From positions 1 through 64,000 of the forward strand of contig JADNYV010000076.1 in the NCBI GenBank assembly GCA_015501055.1: DNA of 64,000 bases, read 5' to 3'. The notes beneath the pieces were generated by a model that was not told the origin of the DNA, did not search any database, and saw nothing but the letters and a program-made list of their open reading frames with translations. Positions 47,902-59,100 of the stretch are shown piece by piece. Position numbers and translations under genes: made by a program. Every line of letters begins with the position of its first letter. Positions within the stretch are counted from its first letter, which is position 1. This DNA is from Mucidula mucida (taxonomy: Eukaryota > Basidiomycota > Agaricomycetes > Agaricales > Physalacriaceae).

Positions 47902-49858
47902 ATGTCCAGTCAAAGTCATCCGCCCTCGTCTATATCCTCCGCCAGATTCAAACTACTCAAGGTCTGTCTTCTTTGTTTACTTTCCCTTCTTTCGAGGTTC
48001 TCACGCTTTGTAGATTCAAGCACTCAGCGGTGATCATAACGCCACAAGCACACTCCATCTCATCTTTTCGTATAGCACCTCCCTGGGACTGGACGATGTT
48101 CTTCCGGTGATACACGCACATCTCTCTTCACAGCATCTCGCACAGGTAAAGGGAGTGGATGGTACAGTGGCGATGAACGCGCGATACGCGCTGAAGATGC
48201 TTGCACATGGACTGGATAAATCCCAGCAACAACTTCAACTTCATCCTCCAAGTAGCACGATAGAAACACTTTGTCCTATGATAACGAGCTGGATCGCGCT
48301 TTTCATCGAGTCCACATCCAACGACCTCATCCTCCGCGAACTCGGACACATCATCCCCCCTCTCCTCCGTCATCACCCCTTGCGCAACGCATTCCGGAAA
48401 GAAAACATCCTCCTCCCACTCATCCTCCACACCTGGCTCTCCTCCTCCTCCTCCCTCTCCGCCTGCCGCGATTTCCAAACCGCCGTCCTCACAGCCCTAA
48501 TCGCCGAAGCCAAGCTCGTCCCGGGCCATCCCGACCTAGAACACTCCATGCGCGCGCTCCTCGCCGCCCAGCCTTCCGATGTCGCGCGCGCTGTCGTGCG
48601 CTCGTTCACCGCGGCAGACCCAGACGCTTTGAGGCTGTCGCTGAGCACGATATTCTACTGCCGGAGCTGTATACCCTCTGTCCGTCGGGCGTTGGCCGTC
48701 GAAGGCGTACTGGACGTTCTCTGCCGCGCTGCGCGTCATCATCCATGGAATATGGGAGGCTCGTGTATGTGTCTCCTGATACAGGAGCTCTCAGTTTTTA
48801 CGCGTATGGCGCCATGCTATGTCATCCGCGCGCTCGAGCAGCGGGTACTCGATACACTGCTCCGCGTGGATAGAGTGATGTGTAGCAGTGATGATGATGA
48901 GACGATGTTCGATGATAGGGAGGATACGTTTCATTTGAGCAGGATGATTACGGCTTGTCTCAGCCATTTGGAGGCGTTTTTGATTTATAAGAGTGTGTTG
49001 AGGGCGTGTAGGAAGGCGATACGACGTGTTGGTGAGGGGGTACGCAAGACGGATTCCGAAGTTCAGAGACAGTATGAGCAGTTGAGGGAGGCGGTGGAGG
49101 CGCAGGTGAAGGAGAATGAGGCTCGTGATAGGGAGAGCAAGTGTGTTTGCGTTAATCCTGACGTGAGTATTGGCTTGCTTTGGCGGCTTCCATGAATTTA
49201 TGACGGTCGGTATAGTGCACGTCTTTGACACCATCAAGACCGAGGAGATGTAGTGGGTGTCTCTTCGCCGTATACTGCTCGCGGCAATGTCAAAAGGCGC
49301 ATTGGGCTAATGGACATCGGACGCAATGTCCTATCTTGGATGAGGCGCGGACGTGTATGTGTGGTTTCCTGTTTACAATGTTAATCTGACTCTAATGGAT
49401 TATATACTAGCACCTTCGCGCGCACTACATCTCCCGCCCTCCCCGCTGGACATGGATGCGATCTACGCCATGGTCGAAGACGATCTCCGAGAATACAAAA
49501 CCCAAGCTATCACGTACATTGGCTTTTCTTCACCTCCCATATTGTATCGCTTACTGGGCTCGACAGCAGTTACTCCACCCCGTTCGTCGTCGAACTGGAT
49601 TACGCGTCCGAATGGGGCGACGTTTCCAGCCGGCCACGTATATCCGTCAGACCCCTCGACGCATTCCGCCGGGCGATGGAGGAGTCTTCTGTCATAGAAT
49701 ACACCGACGCGATATGGGATCATCTGTTAGATAGAGATGAAGGTAGAGGGGGAACGTACATCGCTATCATTATATCGTCCATGTGGCTTGTGGATCTGAC
49801 GACTGAGGAGAGGATGCGCAGGCGGTTGTATCCGATAGACATTCCACTCTTAGATTAG
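47902..49858 (+). CDS. MYND zinc-finger protein
   Basis: Exons 47902-47961, 48014-49162, 49216-49354, 49411-49513 and 49567-49858, introns 52-56 nt, all in frame, giving 580 aa. Residues about 20-380 are helical and repeat-like. The MYND finger spans the exon 2/3 junction: CVNPDC, then CSGC, YCSRQC, AHW and GHRTQC, giving the C6HC zinc ligands. A C-terminal domain follows (MDAIYAMVEDDL, FVVELDYASEWG). MYND fingers usually bind Pro-rich partners; the partner is unknown. The gene at 18228-20069 shares the first and last parts but not the finger. The first exon was chosen because it joins in frame and begins with an ATG. Confidence 0.8.
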
Positions 49859-49987
49859 AGCCATACTGTCAGTATGAAAATCAAGTATTGTTGAAGATAT
49901 AAAAAGGCTTTACACAACCTTGGGACTCTCATCTACGGAATTTGTATCGGAGTGAAAATCTGCAAAAGATCACTTGGCCACAACTAT

Positions 49988-50082
49988 TGCTTTAAGGGGG
50001 AATCGAACCCCCGGCGGGTCGACATAGACCGAGAGCAATTGGTATAATGGCTACGACCCAGGTACCACTACCCCATTAATGC
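49988..50082 (-). tRNA. interrupted tRNA-Gly-like copy (possible intron)
   Basis: It is almost identical to the tRNA-Gly at 45902-45972, with the same D, anticodon-stem and T-arm sequences, but carries a 25-nt insertion in the anticodon loop. The insertion lies after the base matching position 37, the normal place for a nuclear tRNA intron. Against function: the base before the anticodon is A instead of U33, one D-loop base is missing, and the acceptor has a mismatch. It could be an intron-bearing tRNA or a decayed copy. Confidence 0.45.
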
Positions 50083-50144
50083 ACGCCGGCTACGTCAGGG
50101 TGCTGTTCTCTCTGTAATTGTCTTTGGGTTTGAATCCAGAATGA

Positions 50145-50495
50145 CACAAGTCTTGGAGGGCGCATGTGACGGACAGGAGCGAGTTACTGAATATGGACAG
50201 GATTCTCGACCCATGGACACAGCCACTCGCAGTCTAAACACGAACGGACGCGTAATGTACTTATAGCTCGTAGCTTCTCGTAGTTTCTCTCATTGCTTTC
50301 CGTAGTATATTACCTATTTACTATTACTACTTACACAGGACTCTGGACTTGTATATAAGCTTGCAGAACTCGTGTCAGTAGCACAGAACAATCTTACCAC
50401 CCAACCCAATCATCTCAAACGAACCAAACAACAACAACTTATCCTTTTACCTCGTGTGGAACTAGACATGTATCCTCAGTCACGCCTATCCCACA
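50145..50495 (+). repeat. 5' LTR of the Gypsy element (351 bp)
   Basis: This sequence recurs at 61972-62568 once a 246-bp insertion there is set aside; the matched parts are both 351 bp. I count five differences, all transitions. It ends in CCCACA. It includes TATATAAG at about 50352-50359, a likely promoter for the element. No obvious TGG-type primer site follows directly. The outer left edge is set by where the two copies stop matching. Confidence 0.85.
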
Positions 50496-50687
50496 TATTT
50501 TTGATTGACCGCGGAACTCTTTCTCGATCACCCTCGAGAACTTGCCACAGTTGGACAACCCCGGTCTGATCAACCAGGACTTCCCTTGGCGACAACTCAT
50601 CTCATCTATTTTCATTCACCCTTATCTTTAATCTCTGCTTTACATCTAATCTCTATCTATCCTACAACCCGAATCTAATCAAGTAAC

Positions 50688-53600
50688 ATGTCAACAATGA
50701 CTCTCCGGAGTACCAGCCGCAGAAACCCGTTTGCGTCGACGAACATGGGAAACCAGAACACGGCTCAAGGTGCGCAAACAGTTGCACCTAATCAAGCTAA
50801 AAGCATTTCACAGGAACAACACGAGAAAGTCCTCGCTCCAGATAGGGAAGTCCCCGGGACTCCTAGTCTGAATACTGACTCTGTCAAGATTGAGAGTCAG
50901 GGAATCCCCGAAAGGGAGACGTCTGAACCAAAGGAAGGAAATTCCTTCTCAGACATAAGCCAAAGTCCACTCGATGGGAGCTATTCCCTAGAGTACAACT
51001 ATGATGGGCAGATTATGACCCGACATTAGGTCAAATTCCTTGGACATCTGTGCAGCCACGGCGCCGACATAGTAGTTCCAACCGGTCAGCGTGTAGTAGT
51101 AGCCCTGCAATGCGCAAATCTACATCAAATAGATTTAGTGTCTTAAGCCCGGAACAAGAAACCGCGGTTCATAAAGCCGAAGAAAGCATGCGACCGGAAG
51201 AACAGGAAAGAATCAAGTGTCGCGCTCAAAAGGTTACCATTGAGGAAGTAACTGATGAAGGTTCTGCATCCTCAAAAGAGGAAGAACCTGTCCAGGCCAA
51301 ACAGCCTGAAGCAGGACCCTCAAAGGACAAAGGCAAAGGAGTAGACCCACGGAACTGGGGTGCTGCCGGCCTTGATGAGCAAGATCTTGATATCAATGGG
51401 CAGAGAGCCGCCCTCAAATCCTTCAAGATCCAGAAACAACAAGTTCCTGAAGAAAGCGATGGTGAACAAGAGGATCTTGCCACGGAAATTGAGGTCTCGT
51501 CAGCCACTGTCAGCGACAAAGACTCCAAGACGGTCAAACACAAGAAGCACAAGACCAAGAAGGTGAAGAAATCTAAGGAATCTCGCCGCAAGAATTCAGA
51601 ACCCATGTCGGACCTAATGGAGACCCATATTTGTGATGTCGTTCACAATCGCCCTAAGCGCGCTAAAGAGAAGGCGTTGAAATTGAGTACTAAGAAATCC
51701 AAGACCTCGGCACCATTGGATCCAGTTAGCCAAATCGCACCTGGCAGTCACCTTGCCCGTGTCCTGAAAGTTAAGCCAAAGATAATCAAGCTGTCTCGTA
51801 AATCCTTGCGTAAACCATCAAACAGTTCGAGTAGTTCATCAGACAGTTCTGATGATGAGTCTGACTCGAGTTCATCATCGTCGGATTCTAGTGGTTCAAG
51901 CTCTGATAGTGACAGCTCGGATTCTGACAGTTTGAGCTCGAGCTCATCCAGTTCATCCAGCTCGGACTCGGACTCAACTGTCCGACATAAGAAATCCCAA
52001 AGCAAGAAGCACAACCATGGAAAGAAACATTGTGGCCACAAGAGCAAGTCGTCTAGATCGAAGCACAAGCATCGTCGCGATAACCAACCTCTCTTGAAGC
52101 CGGATCCGCCTGAGAAGTATAATGGAGCACCAGATCTTTGCGTATTCATGAAGTTCGTCACAGACGGTACCGCTTACATGCGTGATGGACGTGTGCCAAA
52201 GAAAAGTCGGGTATTAAAACTGTGGCAATTCCTGACGGGAACCACAAGATTTCTATGTCTCTACCGTATCTGATGAGCCAAAGGGCTGGCGTCTCCGTCA
52301 CTTCTTCATCGCATTATATAACTACTGTTTTCCTTTAACGTTTCGCCTCGATCAATGCGCAAAATTAAGGTGTACCTTCCAGAATGACCGCACTGTCCGG
52401 CAGTACTTGGGAGACCTTTGAGAACTCTTCAACACTGTTGGTATTGTTAACAAGCGCGAAAAGGTTCACAAGCTTTGGTCCGGATTGAATAAGAATATCC
52501 AGCAAGGCCTGTGGCGCGAAAAACTGAACCCGGAAGTGTCTTCCTATGAGGACGTGAAACAACAGGCAGAGCTCCTTGAACTGATTGAGAACATCGCATC
52601 TGGAAGTAATGGCCCGAAGAAGAAATCTAAGGGACTATCAGTTCACGAATTAGCGCCAAAAGCGGACACGGCTCACCATTACGTGCATAGTTCATCCTCA
52701 AAAATGTTCAAGAAGTCAAAGGGATTTAAATCCTACAAGAAAGTATGACCCGACACGCGAGAACACCATAAAAACATGCCGCTGCACGGACAGCAGAAGA
52801 ACGGATCTGGAAATAAGTTCAACAAGTCCTATTAGCGCACAGAGTTATCTGAGAAGGAAAAGGAGGAACTCCAAGCAGTCAGGAAGTGTTTCCGCTGCAA
52901 GGAACCCGGACACATGGCCAGACAGTGCCCACAGGGAAAGTTTGTCTCTGGAGGCAAGGGTAACGCACCGCCGGGGATCCAGATCTCGGGTGTCAAATTT
53001 GACATGGAAGGTCTTCGCCAGATGGCCAAAGACTCTGAATCAATTGTCTTGAACTCTGTACAGTTTGATGAGAGTCTGTTCACGGATGACATATCACTCA
53101 CTGTGGAACCAGATACCTCTGAGGATAACGGCACTGATTTGATGTTGCCGGATTATCTTCTGTACATTCTGATTAGCCTCGACTGGGACTACATGTCTCC
53201 AGACAATGACATACCTTATTGGCACCCCATTTGTCGTGCTCTGCAGAAGTATGGGATCAATTTGCTAGAAATTGTGCAGCAAAACCTTTGGATCCTGGAC
53301 GAATTTCAGCCGGTGCTACCGGACACGCTTACTACCGACACCTTGGTGGTTATACTATCTCATATTACTGGGGAGGCCTCTATGAGTGATGAACACATAG
53401 AGACTCACCGTGATGATAGTCATTTGCCATCAGAGTACCTGGAGGTTCGGCGTTTCCTTGAAGAGTACCTGGACAGAAATCAGTTCTTCAGCAATCTCAC
53501 CAACAAAATTAGCAATGTCAAAGAACTTACCGAGCTAGAGAATCAACATGACACGTCAGACTCGGAAGACAAGAATGTCAACTCGGACTCAGACTACAAT

Positions 53601-53989
53601 ATTCCGGATCTACTTGATGAATCTGACTCAGAAGATGAGGAAGACTCACCAAAAGAGCACACATTTGTAGAAGACATCCAGGAGGATGCTCTTGAACAAT
53701 CAGATGAGGTCCCCGCTGGACCGTACAGTTTTAGTACTTTGTATGGTGGTGGCTCATCTCAAGTGTCAGAGGTTACCTCGGTCCTCGGACCCTATCCTAG
53801 CCATCCAAATGAGGAGATTGTTGTGTTTGTACCAAAGGATTATCTGTTGTGGGAGTCGAGGCGAGGAATCTGGCGGTACCGGAGGTTCAACGTTCGCCAG
53901 TTTGGACTTTCTGACGACCCGCCGCCATGTGCTATAGGTAACTTGCTAGCCAATATAGCGGAATTAGAGTCGGACGCGAGTATAGAATA
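50688..53989 (+). pseudogene. gag region with zinc knuckle
   Basis: It starts at ATG 50688. Frame shifts near 51010 and near 52240 (one base each, opposite directions) break the N-terminal part. A Ser/Asp-rich and Lys-rich segment (about 51800-52080) precedes a capsid-like block (KYNGAPDLCVFMKF). From about 52240 one frame holds, with stops at 52419 (TGA), 52746 (TGA) and 52833 (TAG). The nucleocapsid knuckle CFRCKEPGHMARQC (about 52891-52932) is C-X2-C-X4-H-X4-C. An acidic linker follows and runs straight into pol, interrupted only by the hAT fragment. Confidence 0.75.
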
Positions 53990-54800
53990 AAAAAAGTACT
54001 CACGAATAAACTCATACTCATCATGCAAGCCAAGAGTATACTCGCACGTGAGTAGAGTAGAGTCTAGAGTCTATGGTGAGTCTAGAGTTTCAGTTTGGGG
54101 CCACGAATACTCGATAGACTCATACTCATAAATATTCGTGAATACTCATGAGTATTCTTATATTCGTGAGTATTCGTGAGTATTCAGCTCCTAATATATA
54201 TTTTTTGAACAAAATGAACCCCGTGAGCATTGAACCCACGGAGCTCAGCCATTTCTGTGCATCAGCACAACAACGAGTATAACCACTGCGCCAAAAGGGC
54301 ATATTCATTATACAATTTCAGTCCAGATCACACATAATTAGGTAAAATGCCATTAGCAAAAAAAAGGACAAAGGCCATGAAGGCCATACAAAATGTTGTG
54401 CTACAAACAAACCTGATGCGAGTACTGTTGCGAAGCGACGCATACGACGCATCAGGTGAAGAGTATGATACATCTAATATACAAAAAAACTACAAAATCG
54501 TCCACAAAAACGAATACTCTACAGTCCGTGAGGAAGAAGGGGTGCGCGCCCGAAAACTGTAACGTAACAGTCCACATAGTACTCAGCTAATCCGTACTCA
54601 ACAGTCCGCATTTCCCGTTCTGACATCAGAGAGCCACAGATCAACTTGTGAGCGGCCTGTGAAGTTCCCGCCGGCATTGGTGGAACACGACACCAGCGTC
54701 GCATCACCCGGTACAAAGCAGCCAGGACAGACGCGCGTCCCGTAAACGTTGCTGCCGCCAGCCCCATCCGACCCCAGTCAATGCTCTCCGGGACGATTCC

Positions 54801-55883
54801 GTGATGTGGAAGACTGCGATGCGTGAGTTTTCTCTCTTTTGGTTCAACCGCTTGTTAATTTTTGGTTTAGTGCTACACCCGAAGCATCGCGGGCACTACT
54901 TCACGAATCAGAAGTGGGAGCAGGCGTGGATCGATACCGCTGTCAGCGCCGCTCGCAAAGTCTGGCAAGAGGATTACAAGCCACTCATCAAGGCAGTCCC
55001 ACCTCCGCCCGAGGTTGATTCGGACGACGACGCCTACGATATCTATGCTGCAGTTCATTCCTTCCCAGCCGTGTCTCAGACAGATCCATTCGATGCTTTT
55101 ATTTCAGCGGACGCCACGGATGACGATGGAATCGATTACTGGGTTTCGAAGTCCGCACCGCACAATGCGGAGTTTATCACCCCACAACAAGCCCTTGCCC
55201 GGATGGCTCTCGACTTCTTGAGCTGTCCCGCCACTAGTACTGATGTCGAACGACTCTTCTCGCACAGTGGTCTTGTCGTCTCCAAACGACGACACAATCT
55301 CGCTGCGGACTCAATTCGAGAGACCACGATACTTGGACAGTGGCTTGCCATTGAGGATCTTGTCCCCGAGCAGAAGATTGCGAAGTTCTTGCACAATCGG
55401 AAGTTACGGAAGAAGGATTTGAATGAGGACCTCTCGACCGACTGGACGGATTCGGATGCAGACGCAGACGGAGGTGACGATTCCTCGGAGGATGCTGCAC
55501 CGATGGATGTTTCCGATTCAGAGGTGGAGGTTGTCGAGGAGGTTGTCGAGGAGGATGAGGTTGTCGAGGAGGACGAGGTGGTTGACGAGGATGAGGTGGT
55601 TGACGAGGATGGGGATGATGTTGAGGAGAACTTGTGGACCAAGAGGAAGGGGAAGGGCAAGGCTGTTGCACAGTCGGAGGAGATGGACTTTTCTGATTTC
55701 CGCGATGGTATGGATCCTGTCTCAGAGTTTGACACGGGTCATGATGGTGATGTTGAGATTGACGATGATGACGATGATCTCTATGAAACGATTGAGCAGG
55801 TAGTTTTGGTTCGACGGCGCAAGCCTGCTTCTTCACCTCAGGATACTACTGATATGGATGCTACTGATATGGATATAACTTGA
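54801..55883 (+). pseudogene. hAT transposase, C-terminal part
   Basis: An open frame reads through a likely intron (about 54821-54870, gtgagt...tttag) into a hAT dimerisation domain: FLSCPATSTDVERLFSHSG and SKRRHNL with the following helix. Beyond it lies an unusual long acidic tail (repeats of EVVEEDE at about 55524-55613) with a basic KRKGKGK patch. The N-terminal BED finger and the first catalytic Asp region are not present upstream, so it is a 5'-truncated copy without activity. The 3' end is a TGA at 55881-55883. Confidence 0.7.
55524..55613 (+). repeat. short tandem repeat coding acidic residues
   Basis: About five near-copies of a GAGGTTGTCGAGGAG-type unit lie in the tail of the hAT transposase frame. 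They encode Glu, Val and Asp. Such runs vary in copy number by slippage. Confidence 0.55.
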
Positions 55884-56141
55884 TACACTTACGACCTACT
55901 TACTTTAATCTTCACTGTCTTTATGTTTGAATTTGCTTGCTGATACGTGAGTATACTCGAGTATACTCGGATCGTACTCGAGTACTCGAATACTCGAGAC
56001 TCATGAAGTACTCTCGAGTAGAGTAGATATTCGAGTAGAGTCTCGAGTGAAGACTCGAGTCTTGAGTATTGGGTTTGAGGTAAGAGTTACTCATACGATG
56101 AGTCCGAATATACTCGAGTATGGACTCGTGTCCATCTCTAA

Positions 56142-59100
56142 GCGGAATATCATCTTAACAACTGCGCACCCTACCCAGGCGAAGCAGAACCCATTTCAAC
56201 AAACTGGGATAGAATTATTGTCTACCGTATATCACCGACACATCATATCATTGTAGATTCATACTATTATGACACTGAATTACCGTCTGAAATAGAAATC
56301 CGAACCAGTTGGCTTGAGACCCCGGACTTCTGTATCGTCCAGTGGTACGCAGATGAACGCAGTCAAATGAATGGGCTTACACCACATCTCGACTGGCCCG
56401 TAGGCGCACCTTGAAACGGGGCTGGCCGAATGGGCAACGCATTACTTGAATCAATTGAAGAACTTCTAATAATTCATCAGCCTTTTGCCGGTGACTATGT
56501 AACACCTCACAAACCTAACGTTCGGCGATTTGAGGTACGGTGTTCCTGGCCAGACAAAGAATACTTTGAAATCCGAGATAATCACCTAGATTTTGTTATT
56601 AAACTGGAAGTTGACCTGATGGAAAACGGACTTTTTGATCTTGCACAATGGTACCGAGTACAACTGGCGAAAGTCTGGCGCCGGCATGACTGGGTCAATT
56701 TCTGGGAGGACATTGGTGAGGAATATAATCTACCAATGTTCGGGTACTTAGACTGGGAAGTTGAATTTTGAGAAGAACTTTGGCTGAACTTACCTCAGTC
56801 ATTATACATCACGGCACACGCACCAGTCACGAACGGCGTGGATCACTCACCTGATCCTTCCAATGAAGAACCAGGCGCGTCAACAGGGCTTGAGGTCGGC
56901 GGGGTACAGATTCCGAGGACGATGATCCCAGCCGTTCAATAAAACACGTCTACAGTCAAGGACGCGGGTCGTCGCATCCCGAAGACACTCGTAATCCGCT
57001 GCTATATCAACGAGAGCCCAATTTGTGCTCTCATTGACACTGGATCAATGGATGACTTCCTATCAACAACAGTTGCTGATCAGCTTCGCGTTGAAAAGGA
57101 AGAGTTAGCAACACCCTTACCGTTACAGCTCGCCGTACAAGGCTTGAGATCCAAAATCAATTCACAAGCAAAAGTACTATTTAAGTACCAAGGCATTAAC
57201 GAGTTGCGATACTTCGACATCGCGAATGTGTCCAACTATGATGCCATTCTTGGGACACCATTCCTGTTCCAGCATGCTGTCACTGTTGGATTTAACGATG
57301 CGAAGATCATCATAGGGAGCAACAGAAGCTTACCTATCATTGGAAAGGCAGTAACTCAGCTCGCGTCAAGAGCTGCTGTCATCTATGAGGCCGGGTTAAA
57401 TATGTATTGGAAGGAATTAATAGAGTACGTCCAACCTCTATTCCTCAAGGCACACCAAACGCCGCTGCCACCACGTTGTGACATCAACCATACGATACCG
57501 CTCATTGACAAGTTGTTAATCTTGCCTTGGCGCCCGTCTCGATGTCCAGAAAAGTTTATGACCGAATGGGCAGCCAAGCGCGACACATACATTAAGTCAG
57601 GTCGTTGGCGGATGACCAATGCGACAAACATGGTCCCAATGCTATTGATACCTAAGGTAACTGATAAGACAAAGTTACGCGTTGTGGTAGACTTACATGC
57701 ACGAAATGCCAACACACGAAAGATGGCATCACCAATCCCGGTAATAGAAGGAATCCTTCGACGCGTAGCGCGTGGAAAGTATCGCTTGCTGATGGACAGC
57801 AGCGACGCGTACAAACAAGTACGCGTTGAACCCGCGCATGTGGATAGAACCACGGTATCAACACCTGATGGCAATATGGTCAGTCTGGTGATGCAGCAGG
57901 GTGACTGCAATGCACCCGCTATGTTCCAGGCTCTGATGAATCACATATTCTCACCTTATATAGGACATTTTATGGACGTGTATCTTGACGACATAATTGT
58001 CTACTCAGATACCCTAGAGGATCATATGAAGCATGTTAAAATATGTATTGACATGTTGAGAAGGGAAAAATTCTACCTTGGGGAACACAAAGTGTTCTTC
58101 CTTGCAAAAGAAATCAAGGTACTCGGCCGTATTATCGATAAGGACGGAATCCGGATGGATCCTGACAAGGTCAATTCAGTTCTCAAGTGGCCGACACCAA
58201 CGAATCGCAACTTGCTCAGAGGATTTCTCGGCTCCGTCGGTTATCTTGCAGATGACGCGGGAGCCGTGCGTATACCAATGGGCGTCTTGAGCGCGATTAC
58301 GGGAGACATGGTTCCATTCCGTTGGGGTTACACGGAACAACGAGCCTTCCAAGATGTCAAAGACTGTATTGAGAAGGCACAAAATCATAAGCGAAAGCCA
58401 CTAGATTACTCACCTGATGTGCCACCAGTTTGGATGGTCACAGACGGATGCAGTACTGGCGTCGCGGGTTTTGTATGTCAAGGCAATGATTGGCGGAAAG
58501 CGCCTATTGCGGCGTTCTACTCCGCCAAGTTGAACTCAAGTCAGCAGAATTACATGGTTCTAGAAATTGAGATGTTAGCAGGTGTGGAGATGATGCTACG
58601 GCATCGCGACATACTACAGGGACTTCGGTTTACTTGGGTCACTGACCACAAGGCCTTGATATATCTCCCGACACAGAAAGAACTGAAGGGACATTAAGCA
58701 CGCTGGCTTGAGAAGATCAGCGAGTTCGACTTCACCGTAAAGTATGAACCCGGCGAGTCAAACATTGTTGCTGACGTGTTGTCTTGAATATACTCGAACG
58801 ACGCGCCAGGGACTGTACATACGCCTAGTAAATATACATATCATGATGTAGTTGATGACAACTCACTTGATAAGGATGACACGCCGGTCCTTGTTGGTCT
58901 TGAAGCCGAATTGCGTCTGCTAGATCTAAATGCAGCGCTAGTAAGCGAGACAAAATATATCAATGATATGGAACTAACCTCAATGGTCCTGAGAAGTGCC
59001 GGCAAACCCGAAACCAGTACTCAGTTTGCCCGTCGTGTTAAGGATTGTTTTGTTCTTTGAGGCCCTTGAGAGCGAAAGGAGGGCGAGGGTACCGACTTGA

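Larger units (their letters stand above)
53990..56141. mobile_element. hAT element fragment inside the Gypsy coding region
   Basis: This segment splits one open reading frame: host sequence ends near 53989 and resumes in the same frame at 56142. Both ends are rich in ACTCG/TACTC-type short repeats, as in hAT subterminal regions. Eight bases at 53982-53989 (atagaata) and 56142-56149 (gcggaata) sit at the edges and differ by three transitions, which could be an aged 8-bp target duplication. The inside codes the C-terminal part of a hAT transposase. The 5' part of the transposase is missing. Confidence 0.65.

Noticed and set aside
48271..48873. Plus-strand 200-aa Pro/Arg-rich frame
   Set aside because: Shadow of the long exon of the MYND gene in another phase.
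51748..52161. Minus-strand Leu/Glu/Ser-rich frame
   Set aside because: Antisense of the Ser/Asp-rich low-complexity part of gag.
55136..55836. Minus-strand Ser/Thr/Pro-rich and His/Pro-rich frames
   Set aside because: They are antisense to the acidic repeat tail of the hAT transposase; the repeats create open frames on the other strand.
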